A stretch of DNA of 64,000 nucleotides from JACNIZ01 sp964344765 (GTDB taxonomy: Bacteria; Planctomycetota; UBA1135): contig CAYFOM010000012.1 in assembly GCA_964344765.1 (NCBI GenBank), forward strand, positions 1 to 64,000. Reading direction: 5' to 3'. Positions 10,725 through 19,394 of the stretch are shown here, in pieces. How positions within the stretch are numbered: position 1 is the stretch's first letter; each line of letters starts with the position of its first letter. The notes beneath the pieces are model-generated. The model did not search any database. It had not been told where the DNA came from and saw only the letters and a list, made by a program, of their open reading frames with translations. The translations under genes were made by a program, and so were the position numbers.

Positions 10725-11939
10725 ATGGAAAGAAAACTTTTTACTTCGGAATCCGTCTCCATGGGCCACCCAGATAAGGTGGCCGACCAGGTAAGCGACG
10801 CCATTCTCGACGCTTGCCTGCGAGAGGATCCGCAATCCCGGGTTGCTTGCGAGACCTTCGTCACCACCGGCACCGTTGTCGTCGGCGGCGAGATCAGCAC
10901 CAAAACCTATGTTGACGTGCAAACCGAGGTGCGCAACGTCATCAAGGAGATTGGCTACACCGATAGTGGCATGGGCTTTGAATACGACGGCTGCGGTGTG
11001 CACGTGTTGATTCACAGCCAGTCCAGCGACATTGCGCAAGGCGTGGATTCGTCGGCCGATAGCGGTCAAACCGGTGCCGGCGACCAAGGCATGATGTTTG
11101 GTTTTGCTTGCCGCGAAACCGCCGATCTGATGCCGGCGCCCATTCACTGGTCGCATCGTTTGATGGAGAAGCATGCCGAGGTACGTCAATCCGGTCAATT
11201 GGATTGGCTGCGTCCCGACGCCAAAGCGCAGGTCACCTTCGAGTACGAAGGCAACATGCCGAAGGCGATTCAAGCCGTCGTCTTGTCGACGCAAACCGTG
11301 GACATGGATATCAACCAAATCCGCCGCGACGTCGAAGAGCAAATCATTCGCCAGTGCTTGCCGGCTGAGTTGCTGACCAACGACACCGTCTTCCACATCA
11401 ACCCGACCGGCAAATTCGTCATTGGCGGTCCACACGGCGACGCCGGCCTGACCGGTCGCAAGATCATCGTCGACACCTATGGCGGCTTGGCTCGCCATGG
11501 TGGGGGCGCATTCTCCGGTAAGGATGCAACCAAGGTCGACCGCTCCGCCGCATACGCTGCGCGCTGGGTTGCCAAGAACGTGGTGCAAGCCGGATGGGCC
11601 GATCGCTGCGAAGTGCAGTTGGCTTATGCCATCGGTGTTGCCCACCCGGTTTCGGTACGCGTCGACACCTTCGGCACCGCCAAGAGCGGCATGAGCGACG
11701 AACAAATCACCGCCCACCTGCGCAACCTGCAGCCGTGGGAAGGCGCCGATCCGCTGACTCCGGATTGGATCATCGGCAAGCTCGGTTTGCGCACGCCGAC
11801 CGGTTACGCCGATCCGAATGGTTGGACTTACCGCAAGACCGCCGCGCACGGCCACTTTGGTCGTGACCTGTTCCCATGGGAATCCTTCGGCTTAGTCGAA
11901 GAACTTCAATCTCTGTGCGCCGCCGGCGCGACGGCCTAA
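10725..11939 (+). CDS. metK: S-adenosylmethionine synthetase
   Basis: Makes SAM from methionine and ATP. The 404-residue protein shows the MetK signatures in order: GHPDKVADQVSDAILD near the N-terminus (ATP and metal site), GAGDQGMMFGFA (methionine loop region), and GGGAFSGKDATKVDRSAAY (the P-loop-like segment) in the last third. It is slightly longer than E. coli MetK (384). It precedes ahcY by 55 bases, which links SAM synthesis to removal of its by-product SAH. SAM users in the window include miaB and the MnmD-like gene. The 60-base leader matches no SAM riboswitch class I could recognise. Confidence 0.96.
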   Translation: MERKLFTSESVSMGHPDKVADQVSDAILDACLREDPQSRVACETFVTTGTVVVGGEISTKTYVDVQTEVRNVIKEIGYTDSGMGFEYDGCGVHVLIHSQSSDIAQGVDSSADSGQTGAGDQGMMFGFACRETADLMPAPIHWSHRLMEKHAEVRQSGQLDWLRPDAKAQVTFEYEGNMPKAIQAVVLSTQTVDMDINQIRRDVEEQIIRQCLPAELLTNDTVFHINPTGKFVIGGPHGDAGLTGRKIIVDTYGGLARHGGGAFSGKDATKVDRSAAYAARWVAKNVVQAGWADRCEVQLAYAIGVAHPVSVRVDTFGTAKSGMSDEQITAHLRNLQPWEGADPLTPDWIIGKLGLRTPTGYADPNGWTYRKTAAHGHFGRDLFPWESFGLVEELQSLCAAGATA

Positions 11940-11969
11940 CAGCCCGCATCCCCAAACCAGACCGGGCTG
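11940..11969 (+). promoter_or_regulatory. Hairpin in the metK-ahcY gap
   Basis: A perfect 7-bp stem (CAGCCCG at 11940-11946 with CGGGCTG at 11963-11969) encloses a 16-base loop between metK and the ahcY start at 11995. No U-run follows, so it is not an intrinsic terminator. It could protect or punctuate the metK-ahcY transcript or be part of a sensor leader, but I found no pseudoknot partner for the loop and no match to the SAH riboswitch core. Confidence 0.35.
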
Positions 11970-11994
11970 CTCGGCCCAAAGAACAAAGCTAAAC

Positions 11995-13266
11995 ATGACC
12001 ACCGCTACCGAAATGAAATTCAAGGTTGCCGACCCCTCGCTGGCCGCAGAAGGCCGCTTGCTGATCGATTGGGCCGAAAGCCGCATGCCGGTGTTGATGG
12101 CTCTGCGCGAGAAGTTCGCCAAGACTCAGCCCCTCAAAGGCCAGCGCATCGCCGGCTGCTTGCACGTGACCAAAGAAACCGCGGTATTGATCCGCACCTT
12201 GGCCGCCGCCGGCGCCGAAGTTTCTTGGAGTGGTTGCAACCCTCTGTCGACCAACGACGCCGTCGCCGCAGCTTTGGCTGAGGAAGGCATCGGCATCTTT
12301 GCTTGGTACGGCCAAGACGTCGAAGGCTTCTACTGGAGCATCGACCGTACCCTCGACTTCAAGCCGACGCTGACCCTGGACGATGGCGCCGACCTGATCT
12401 TCCGCGTGCACTCCGAGCACCCGGATCTGTTTGAGCACATCATCGGTGGCTCGGAAGAAACCACCACCGGCGTGCACCGCCTGCGCGCGATGGCCGACGA
12501 CGGCAAGCTGATGTACCCGGTCATCGCCGTCAACGACGCCGAGACCAAGTGGGACTTCGACAACGTCTACGGCACCGGCCAGTCGTCGCTCGACGGCATT
12601 CTGCGTGCCACCTCGGTGCTGCTCGCCGGCAAGACCTTCGTCACCGCCGGTTACGGCCACTGCGGCAAAGGCTGCGCGATGCGCGCCAAGGGCATGGGCT
12701 CGCGCGTGGTTGCCACCGAAGTCAAGGCGACCGCCGCTCTGAAGGCCATTTTGGACGGCTGCGACGTGATGTCGATGGACGAAGCCGCCAAGGTCGGGGA
12801 CGTCTTCATTACCGCCACCGGCATGAAGGACATCCTCGTCAAGCGCCACTTCGAATCGATGAAGGACGGCGCAATTGTCTGCAACACCGGCCACTACGAC
12901 TGCGAGATCAACATTGAAGATCTCAACGAATTGGCGGTATCCAAGCGCGAAATGCGCGATAACTGCGTGGAGTACACCCTCGCCGACGGCCGCCGCATCT
13001 ATGTGCTGGCCGACGGTCGCCTGGTCAACCTGGCCGCCGCCGAAGGGCACCCCTCGGAAGTCATGGATATGAGCTTCGCCAACCAATTCCAAGCTATGAT
13101 GATGCTCGCATCTCAGGGCAAGGACCTGGGCAATGGCGTGCACGAGCTGCCTGAGGAACTGGACCAAGAGATCGCCGGCATCAAGCTCGAGGCAATGGGT
13201 GTTACCCTTGACGTGCTCACCCCCGAGCAGGTCGCCTACGCCACTGATTACTCGCAAGGTACTTGA
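11995..13266 (+). CDS. ahcY: Adenosylhomocysteinase (SAH hydrolase)
   Basis: Hydrolyses S-adenosylhomocysteine to adenosine and homocysteine with tightly bound NAD, relieving product inhibition of methyltransferases. The 423-residue protein carries LHVTKETAVLIRTLAAAGAEV near residue 55, the substrate-site WGCNP-like stretch (WSGCNPLSTNDAV), ETTTGVHRL, NDAETKWDFDN, the NAD-binding GYGHCGKGCAMRAKG, and the C-terminal LDVLTPEQVAYATDY. It lacks the long insert seen in proteobacterial and plant enzymes. It follows metK, and a prepilin gene begins 3 bases after its stop, an unexpected operon neighbour. Confidence 0.96.
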   Translation: MTTATEMKFKVADPSLAAEGRLLIDWAESRMPVLMALREKFAKTQPLKGQRIAGCLHVTKETAVLIRTLAAAGAEVSWSGCNPLSTNDAVAAALAEEGIGIFAWYGQDVEGFYWSIDRTLDFKPTLTLDDGADLIFRVHSEHPDLFEHIIGGSEETTTGVHRLRAMADDGKLMYPVIAVNDAETKWDFDNVYGTGQSSLDGILRATSVLLAGKTFVTAGYGHCGKGCAMRAKGMGSRVVATEVKATAALKAILDGCDVMSMDEAAKVGDVFITATGMKDILVKRHFESMKDGAIVCNTGHYDCEINIEDLNELAVSKREMRDNCVEYTLADGRRIYVLADGRLVNLAAAEGHPSEVMDMSFANQFQAMMMLASQGKDLGNGVHELPEELDQEIAGIKLEAMGVTLDVLTPEQVAYATDYSQGT

Positions 13267-13269
13267 TCA

Positions 13270-13965
13270 ATGAAGAAGCGCTCCTGGATCCGTTCGAACC
13301 CCATTGCCCGCGGCGTGCGCGCAGGGTTCACGTTGTTGGAGATGATGGTCGTGATCGGCATCATCGGCGTGTTGGCTGCTTTCCTGATTCCAAACATTCA
13401 GGACGCAATGGCCAACGCAACGGTGGCCGCCGAGCAAGGCAACATGCGTGAAGTCAACAATTGGTTGACGATGTACAAAAACAACAACAAGCAAGCATGG
13501 CCGATGGAGTCCGGACAAAAGTTCGTGCTCAAGCTGTGGAAGAGCGGCGTCTGCGAGCGCTCCGAAAAGAACGCCAAGCGTTTCTTCTCGGCCGGTGAGA
13601 ACTACGCCGAATACATGGCAATTATGGGTTTCTCAGCCGACGAAATCGATGTGGTGGAATACCTCAGCGATTGGGATGCGGTGGAACCTGGGTACATCAA
13701 CTATGCGGCCTTTGATCCGCAAGGCGATCCGTCGCTGCGCCGCAAGTTGAAGACTGCTCCGGGTTCCGTGACCATCCTTGCCAATGCCACCTTTGCTCAC
13801 CGCAACGCGATCGTTTACATGACCGCCGATGGTGAGGTGCGGACCTTGAACATTCAGGAGTTGTTGGACGAAGGGGTCATCACCGAAGATGACGTCACCA
13901 GCGGCATTGTTCCGGTCGGCGCATCGTCGCCGATTGAGGAATTGCGTACCGTAACCAACGATTAA
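13270..13965 (+). CDS. Type II/IV-like prepilin (pseudopilin) with N-terminal methylation motif
   Basis: The 231-residue protein has a basic leader followed by the type III signal ARAGFTLLEMMVVIGIIGVL, with prepilin peptidase cleavage expected after the glycine at residue 18 and E+5 conserved. After the roughly 25-residue hydrophobic helix comes a globular part resembling major pseudopilin folds in its first half (NMREVNNWLTMYKNN), but longer, with a beta-rich end. It lies 3 bases after ahcY and 24 kb from the gspD-J operon, so it is either an extra pseudopilin for that system or part of another pilus-like machine. No prepilin peptidase gene is in the window. The motif is secure; the partner system is not. 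Confidence 0.75.
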   Translation: MKKRSWIRSNPIARGVRAGFTLLEMMVVIGIIGVLAAFLIPNIQDAMANATVAAEQGNMREVNNWLTMYKNNNKQAWPMESGQKFVLKLWKSGVCERSEKNAKRFFSAGENYAEYMAIMGFSADEIDVVEYLSDWDAVEPGYINYAAFDPQGDPSLRRKLKTAPGSVTILANATFAHRNAIVYMTADGEVRTLNIQELLDEGVITEDDVTSGIVPVGASSPIEELRTVTND

Positions 13966-14006
13966 CGTCGTTCCGGCCACGCCGGATCCGGCGCATCGCG
14001 CAAATC

Positions 14007-15413
14007 ATGGAAGCACAAGCATCCACTCCGACCCACACCCGCAGTTTTCATCTGCGGGTGTTTGGCTGTCAGATGAACTTTTACGACGGCGAGTTGATCC
14101 GCGCCGGCCTGATGAAACGCGGCTTCAGCGAGGCTGATTCACCCGATGAAGCCGACGTCGTGATGTTCCATACCTGCTCGGTGCGTGAAAACGCCGAGGA
14201 ACGCGTGCACGGTTTGCTTGGGGAATGCCGACGCTTGAAGAAGCAGAAGCCGGGCATGGTTTTGGCGGTGCTTGGCTGCATGGCCGATCGCGAAGGCCAG
14301 GAGCTGTTTGATCGCGAGCCGCACGTCGACATTGTTTGCGGATCGCGCCATTTCCCGCAGCTGGGTTCGTTGGTGGCGCGCGTCGAAGGCGGCGAAGAGC
14401 GCATTTGCCAAATTGGCGAAGCCGAAGAAGCCGTCGATGAGGAAGTGCGCGATTTAACCGGTCGACCCAAGCATTGGTCGGCCCATGTTGCAGTAATGCG
14501 CGGCTGCGATTTGAACTGCACTTACTGCATCGTTCCCAGCGTGCGCGGTCGCGTTGAAAGCCGTCCGTTGGATCAGATCGTCGACGAGGTCAAGCGTTTG
14601 GTCGCTGGAGGCGTGACCGAGGTCCAGTTGCTCGGTCAAACCATTGATGCTTACGGGCGCGATTTACCCAAAGCCGAACGTCCGTCGCTGGCAAAACTAC
14701 TGGATGAACTGGCCAAAATTGACGGCTTGCTGCGCTTGCGCATGATCACGCTGCACCCCAGCTACGTCGATCAAGAACTGGCCGACGCAATGGCGCGTTC
14801 GCCGCAGTTCATGCGATTCCTGCCGATTCCGCTGCAAGCCGGCAGCGATCGCGTGCTGAAAGCAATGAAGCGCGGTTATGACGTCGGCATGTACGCCAAG
14901 CGCATCGACATTTTGCGCAACGCAATGCCGGATTTGGAATTGGTGTCGGACTGGATCGTCGGCTTCCCCGGCGAGACCGATGAAGACTACCGCCAGAGTT
15001 TGGAACAAATGGGAGACTTCGGCTTTTTGCAAAGCTACGTGTTCCAATATTCGCCGCGCCCGGGGACCAGCGCTTTCGAGTTGGAAGACGACGTCCCGGC
15101 CGAGGTGAAGAAGCAGCGCAACGTCGAAATGTTGGACTTGCAACGACGCATTGCCCGCCGCCGTTCGCCGCGCTGGGTGGGACAAGAATCGACGATGATT
15201 CTGGAGCAGGAATCCAAGCACCACCCCGCGCATTGGAGCGGCCGCACCCACAACGGTCATCCAGTGGTATTGCCCTTCGCCGACGGCTTAGTCGAAGGAT
15301 CGCTTGTACCCATTCGCATGCACGGCCATGATGGTCGCAGCTTGCTGGCCGAAGCAACCGGGCCGGCGCGCTTGCCCAAGATGCAAAAGGTTGCCGATCC
15401 ATTTACCGTTTAG
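14007..15413 (+). CDS. miaB: tRNA-2-methylthio-N6-dimethylallyladenosine synthase MiaB
   Basis: Radical SAM methylthiotransferase that adds a methylthio group to i6A37 of tRNAs. The 468-residue protein has the three expected parts: an N-terminal UPF0004 domain with cluster cysteines (C21 in FGCQMN, then FHTCSVREN and LGCMADREG), the radical SAM core with RGCDLNCTYCIVP, and a C-terminal TRAM domain that binds tRNA (VGQESTMILEQESK onward). FGCQMN rather than the MtaB/RimO variants favours MiaB. A MiaA gene is not in the window. It is followed 5 bases later by ribD, suggesting cotranscription. Confidence 0.94.
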   Translation: MEAQASTPTHTRSFHLRVFGCQMNFYDGELIRAGLMKRGFSEADSPDEADVVMFHTCSVRENAEERVHGLLGECRRLKKQKPGMVLAVLGCMADREGQELFDREPHVDIVCGSRHFPQLGSLVARVEGGEERICQIGEAEEAVDEEVRDLTGRPKHWSAHVAVMRGCDLNCTYCIVPSVRGRVESRPLDQIVDEVKRLVAGGVTEVQLLGQTIDAYGRDLPKAERPSLAKLLDELAKIDGLLRLRMITLHPSYVDQELADAMARSPQFMRFLPIPLQAGSDRVLKAMKRGYDVGMYAKRIDILRNAMPDLELVSDWIVGFPGETDEDYRQSLEQMGDFGFLQSYVFQYSPRPGTSAFELEDDVPAEVKKQRNVEMLDLQRRIARRRSPRWVGQESTMILEQESKHHPAHWSGRTHNGHPVVLPFADGLVEGSLVPIRMHGHDGRSLLAEATGPARLPKMQKVADPFTV

Positions 15414-15418
15414 ACGCA

Positions 15419-16600
15419 GTGTCCGACCGCAGCCTGCACCTGCTTGACAAAGCCTTTTTCGAGGCGGCCAAAGCACAGTGGCTGTTTACCGCGCCGAACC
15501 CCAAGGTCGGGGCGATTGCGTTGAAGGGCGGACACATTGTTGGTTGCGGGCACCATCAACGCTTTGGTGGAGCGCACGCCGAAGAAAACGCTTTGCGCGA
15601 TGCCGGCGCATGGGATGAACAGCAACAATGCGCGATTCCCGGCATTGTTGACGAGATGGTGGTCACGCTGGAACCCTGTTCGTCAACCAGCGGCAAAAAG
15701 CGGCGGCCATGCACGCAGTCGTTGCTGGAGGCCGGGGTCAAAAAACTGACTGTCGGCGCACTGGACGCCAATCCCAATCACGCCGGTGCCGGTTTGGACT
15801 TGCTGGAAGCGCAGGGCGTCGATGTGGATCGTTCGTTTTTGGACTCCCATCAAGCGCGCTTCGAAGAGCAAAGCCCGGCTTTTTTGCAAAGTCTTCAACA
15901 AGCGGATCTGCCGTGGGTGTTGCTGAAATGGGCGTCCACCTTCGACGGCAAAACCGCGACGCCGGATGGCGTTAGTCAATGGATTACCGGTAAGGAAGCC
16001 CGCGCCGAGGTGCACCAGTTGCGAGCCTTTGGCCAAGCAACCATGGCCGGCAGTGGAACCCTGATGGCGGACAATCCTGAATTGACGGTTCGTTGTTCAA
16101 GCGGGGTCGACATCCCTAACACGGGTCTAGGCGCAACCGAGGCAGATGGCGAGCCGCTTAGTGTCATCCAACCATTACGCGTTTGCTTGGGCGCCGAGCT
16201 CGCCCCGGATGCGCGATTGTTAAAAGCCGATGGTCCGCGAGTTTGGGTTTTGGATTCCAATCAAAAACCGCCGGTGGCCGACGATGCGGTGATTCGGGTG
16301 GAACGTTCCGATCAAGGATTAGACCTGAAGTCTGCGTTGCAGCAACTTTATCGCGACTTTGGCGTGCGCCGCATGTTGGTCGAAGGCGGGGCACGATTAC
16401 ACGGCAGCCTATTAGCAGCTGGGTTAGCGTCGGCGGTGGTGCGTTACGAAGCGCCGATCCTGCTCGGCGGCAATCGCGCCGCTTGCGATGGTCCGTCCTT
16501 TCCGGCGCCGCACTTGGGCGTGCAACTGAGTCACGAAGAAAGCTGCGTGCTCGGCTCGGATCATCGTCGCGCTTTTCTTTGCGCAGGAGCCGATTCCTAA
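15419..16600 (+). CDS. ribD: Bifunctional riboflavin deaminase/reductase RibD
   Basis: Catalyses two steps of riboflavin synthesis: deamination of the pyrimidine from the GTP cyclohydrolase II product, then NADPH reduction of the ribosyl side chain. The 393-residue protein has an N-terminal cytidine-deaminase-like domain with zinc ligands in HAEENAL and LEPCSSTSGKKRRPC, and a C-terminal DHFR-like reductase domain (WASTFDGKTATPDGVSQWITG onward, ending VEGGARLHGSLL). The deaminase loop is longer than in typical RibD (an extra stretch between HAE and the PC motif). The start is GTG. It overlaps the next gene by one base (TAATG). No other riboflavin gene is adjacent. Confidence 0.92.
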   Translation: MSDRSLHLLDKAFFEAAKAQWLFTAPNPKVGAIALKGGHIVGCGHHQRFGGAHAEENALRDAGAWDEQQQCAIPGIVDEMVVTLEPCSSTSGKKRRPCTQSLLEAGVKKLTVGALDANPNHAGAGLDLLEAQGVDVDRSFLDSHQARFEEQSPAFLQSLQQADLPWVLLKWASTFDGKTATPDGVSQWITGKEARAEVHQLRAFGQATMAGSGTLMADNPELTVRCSSGVDIPNTGLGATEADGEPLSVIQPLRVCLGAELAPDARLLKADGPRVWVLDSNQKPPVADDAVIRVERSDQGLDLKSALQQLYRDFGVRRMLVEGGARLHGSLLAAGLASAVVRYEAPILLGGNRAACDGPSFPAPHLGVQLSHEESCVLGSDHRRAFLCAGADS

Positions 16601-18396
16601 TGCTTAGCCGTGGTTGGGCGGCAACGCGGTGGTTCGTTCTAGCCGCTAGCTTGAGCGCGCTGGCGTGTGTTTCCACGCCGATCACTTGGGATCATCCGAC
16701 CGACTTTGATAGTGCTGCATTGTGGCCGCTGCATTGGCAAAAAGACTTCGACGCCTACCGCAGTCATTTGGAAGAGGCGGCATGGGAGCAAAGCGGGTCC
16801 ATTGAAGCCGAGCGCTATCGCCAGTCGTACTTCATTCAGCGCGGCCATCGCGTGAAGGAGTACTTGCGGGCCGACGAGCGCGCCAAGCAATTCCCCAATG
16901 ACCCGGATGCACAATATTTACGCGCGCGCTTGCTGCAAGACCCGGTCCGATTGAAAGGCGAATTCCAAAAGCTGGCCCAGCGGTGGCCTAAGCATGCATG
17001 GATTCAATTGGGCGCCGCCGGCAGCTTGCAAAACATCGGACGTTACCGCGAAGCGGCGGCTCATTTAAACGCCGCGCCGGACTGGCCGGATGCGCGCGAA
17101 TTTCGCATGCTGGTCAGCGCGCGCCAGGCGTTGGCATTCAACCATTCAGAGCCGTGGTTGCCGTTAATGCAGTTGGCATTCGAGCAAGGCAACCCCGACG
17201 CGCTGTATGAAGTTCAACAACTCGCCATTCAAAAGCAGAACGCGCAATTGCAGCAGCTTTGTCGCAGCGAAATCGAGTTGCGCCAAGGGGTCGGCAAAGA
17301 AGAAGGCCAGCGTCTGCAGCGGCTGCTAAACCGTGCGTTGGCCGAAATGCAATCCGAACGAGTTGCCGACGTCGCCGAACTGTTAGCGAAGATGGACCAT
17401 TGGGCGGAATTGCTGCAATTGCCTACCGGCTGGAGTGATGCCAAACGCTACCGTCTACCGGGCGGCTTAGGCATGTTGGTGCCGCCGGAAACGCAGGCGG
17501 CTGAATGGTCCCAATTACTCGATCGCCATCAAACCGCACTGATGATCGGCGAAAGCGTGACCACCGAACCGGCGATGTTGGTGCTTTACGATGTCGAACG
17601 TCATCAACTGACGTGGCCAGGATTGGAACAGCCCATCGAAGTGGTGCTCGCCGAATCCGGTGAAAGCAACCAGCAAACTTACTTCGCCGGTGCCGCGCTT
17701 TTCCGCGGCTTTTACGCCCGCCGCGACCTCAGTGATGCGCTGGCCGCCGGCATCAGCTCTCAACTGCAGCGCGTGTTTGACGAAGGAGGCAGGCTAGAAC
17801 AGCTTTCGACCAAGCTGGGACCGTCCAAGACGCAAAGCATGGATCGGGGCAACCAAGACGTCGGCCGCTTGCCGGAAGATTTGGATTTGTCGTTGCGAAT
17901 ACGTTTGCACTCCACCCGGGAAGGTGCGCAAGAAGGTTCGGAGGCCTTACGCAAGCAGGTCGAAGTCTTGGAGTGGAAGCAACTGCTGCTGCACGAAGCT
18001 GGTCATTTGCCCGATGTGCTGCCGTGGACCAAAAACGATGGCAATCTATGGTCGGCACTGGCGATGGGCATTCGCTCGCTGATGCGCGACGGGATGTTGC
18101 TTGGGGAATGGGAATATCGAGCTCAATTGCGCGCCTTGGTTCATAGCGATGCACCGGGCTGGGCCTTTGCCGAAATTGTTGAAATCGCGCGAACCCCGCA
18201 GCATCCGTATCACAAACCATATCGACGCTTGCTTGCTGATCTGTGGCGCATCGGCCAACAGCAGCAAATGCCGGATCTGCCCGATTGGATAAGGCTGGAT
18301 GCGGAAATCACCAGGGTGGGTGAGAAGCTCATGATGGAACATGGGATGAAACCAATGCCCCGTGCATTTCTTAAGCAATTGAAGTCAATCGAGTAA
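16600..18396 (+). CDS. Putative lipoprotein with HEAGH metallopeptidase-like motif
   Basis: I chose the ATG overlapping the ribD stop; the open frame runs upstream inside ribD, but a lipoprotein-like signal (FVLAASLSALAC) begins right after this ATG. The product is 598 residues. Residues about 60-260 look like TPR-type helical repeats. Near the end, H465-E466-A467-G468-H469 matches the HExxH zinc-protease motif, and E503 or E505 in GEWEYR about 35 residues later could be the third ligand of a gluzincin-like site. The ending is helical. No family name is recognised. An outer-membrane or periplasmic protease is an inference from the motif plus the signal. It converges with yraN and overlaps it by 12 bases. 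Confidence 0.55.
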   Translation: MLSRGWAATRWFVLAASLSALACVSTPITWDHPTDFDSAALWPLHWQKDFDAYRSHLEEAAWEQSGSIEAERYRQSYFIQRGHRVKEYLRADERAKQFPNDPDAQYLRARLLQDPVRLKGEFQKLAQRWPKHAWIQLGAAGSLQNIGRYREAAAHLNAAPDWPDAREFRMLVSARQALAFNHSEPWLPLMQLAFEQGNPDALYEVQQLAIQKQNAQLQQLCRSEIELRQGVGKEEGQRLQRLLNRALAEMQSERVADVAELLAKMDHWAELLQLPTGWSDAKRYRLPGGLGMLVPPETQAAEWSQLLDRHQTALMIGESVTTEPAMLVLYDVERHQLTWPGLEQPIEVVLAESGESNQQTYFAGAALFRGFYARRDLSDALAAGISSQLQRVFDEGGRLEQLSTKLGPSKTQSMDRGNQDVGRLPEDLDLSLRIRLHSTREGAQEGSEALRKQVEVLEWKQLLLHEAGHLPDVLPWTKNDGNLWSALAMGIRSLMRDGMLLGEWEYRAQLRALVHSDAPGWAFAEIVEIARTPQHPYHKPYRRLLADLWRIGQQQQMPDLPDWIRLDAEITRVGEKLMMEHGMKPMPRAFLKQLKSIE

Positions 18397-18762
18397 GTCG
18401 ATTCCCTCGATCCATTCCAGGTCCACCGGACGTCCACCGTCCAACTGCACCAGCGCCAAGTCGGCGCGGATTTCATTCTGCCAACGCAACTGCGCCGCTT
18501 CATAAACCAAAGCTCGCGCCAACCGACGTCGTTGTTTCCAACCCAACGACAGCTCGTCCTGATTCCAACTCAAAGGATGGCGCGCTTTGACTTCTACCAA
18601 CACCAGCACGGTGCCGATCGGCGGCGGAAGGGCAAACAAATCCACCTCGGCATAAGGCGTGCGCTTATTGCGCGCGACCACCAGCCAACCTATGCGTTGC
18701 AATTCGGCAGCAACAAATTCCTCGGCTGCCCGTCCCGATTTCTGTGGAATGGCTCGACCCAT
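18385..18762 (-). CDS. yraN: YraN/UPF0102 family endonuclease-like protein
   Basis: A 125-residue protein with the UPF0102 signature: GRAAEEFVAAEL at the start, then the restriction-endonuclease-like core with AEVDLFAL (D of the active site), VLVEVKARH (E-x-K) and KQRRRLARALVYEA. The fold is that of PD-(D/E)xK nucleases, and members are thought to act in DNA processing, although the role in most bacteria is unproven. The residues needed for metal binding are all present. It is downstream of yajC on the same strand, 104 bases apart, and its 3' end overlaps the convergent lipoprotein gene. Confidence 0.87.
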   Translation of the reverse strand: MGRAIPQKSGRAAEEFVAAELQRIGWLVVARNKRTPYAEVDLFALPPPIGTVLVLVEVKARHPLSWNQDELSLGWKQRRRLARALVYEAAQLRWQNEIRADLALVQLDGGRPVDLEWIEGIDLLD

Positions 18763-18866
18763 GACTTCCCGTGGGGGAAGCCCGTTTCCTACGTGATGAA
18801 TCCGGCCTTACGATCCAGATCCACACGCCACACCCTTGGCGCAACGACCGTTACGCGTTAAGCAGC

Positions 18867-19304
18867 TCAGCCTTTCGGCGCCGGCACGTCTACAGCCTCC
18901 CCTTTGGAAGACGCGATGTGCACGATTGCGTTACGCGAAAATTTGATTCGCGTGCCGTCGTCCACCTTGACGGTGACGATGGCTTCGTCCAGCGCGGTAA
19001 TGGTGCCGTGAATGCCGCCCGAAGTGATGACCCTGTCACCCTTGGCCAGCGACGCACGCAGGTCGTTTTGAGCTTTTTGACGCTTGCGCTCGGGGCGAAT
19101 CAGAAACAGATACACCACGACGAACATCAAGCCCAGCACCCACAGACCGCTGGTCGGCGAGGGCGGCGGACCACCTTGTGGCGTTCCCCCCGCACCGTTC
19201 GGCGTCGAGGTGGTGGACTCTTGCTGCGGCTCGTTGCCGCCGAGGGTGGAAGCCGGGGCGAAGCTGCCGCCTTCTTGTTGGCTGAGAAGGGTCACGGAAT
19301 TCAA
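18867..19304 (-). CDS. yajC: Preprotein translocase accessory subunit YajC
   Basis: A small inner-membrane protein of the SecDF-YajC complex that assists SecYEG. The 145-residue product has one transmembrane helix (about 53-69, ending IRPERKRQKA), followed by the soluble YajC domain with LAKGDRVITSGGIHGTI and VKVDDGTRIKFSRNAIVHI. The 50-residue lead before the helix, rich in Gly, Pro, Gln and Ser, is longer than usual, since most YajC start close to the helix. No secD/secF follows, whereas they commonly do. It is divergent from mnmA across a 90-base promoter region. Confidence 0.92.
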   Translation of the reverse strand: MNSVTLLSQQEGGSFAPASTLGGNEPQQESTTSTPNGAGGTPQGGPPPSPTSGLWVLGLMFVVVYLFLIRPERKRQKAQNDLRASLAKGDRVITSGGIHGTITALDEAIVTVKVDDGTRIKFSRNAIVHIASSKGEAVDVPAPKG

Positions 19305-19314
19305 GTTTCGTGCC

Positions 19315-19343
19315 TTCGCACAAGGGAGGTCTCGTGCGATAAT
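19315..19343 (+). promoter_or_regulatory. Putative sigma70-type promoter of mnmA
   Basis: TTCGCA at 19315-19320 and GATAAT at 19338-19343 are separated by 17 bases, and TG sits one base before the -10 box (extended -10). The position, about 50 bases ahead of the mnmA start in a divergent gap, fits. The sequence after the -10 is GC-rich (GGGCGG). Confidence 0.5.
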
Positions 19344-19394
19344 GGGCGGTCATTCTAACGCCGTGCAGCCCGCCACGGTGCCATTTCGCCGCCG

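Noticed and set aside
16183..16599. 139-codon upstream extension of the HEAGH lipoprotein
   Set aside because: It lies inside ribD in another frame, lacks any similarity and precedes the signal peptide.
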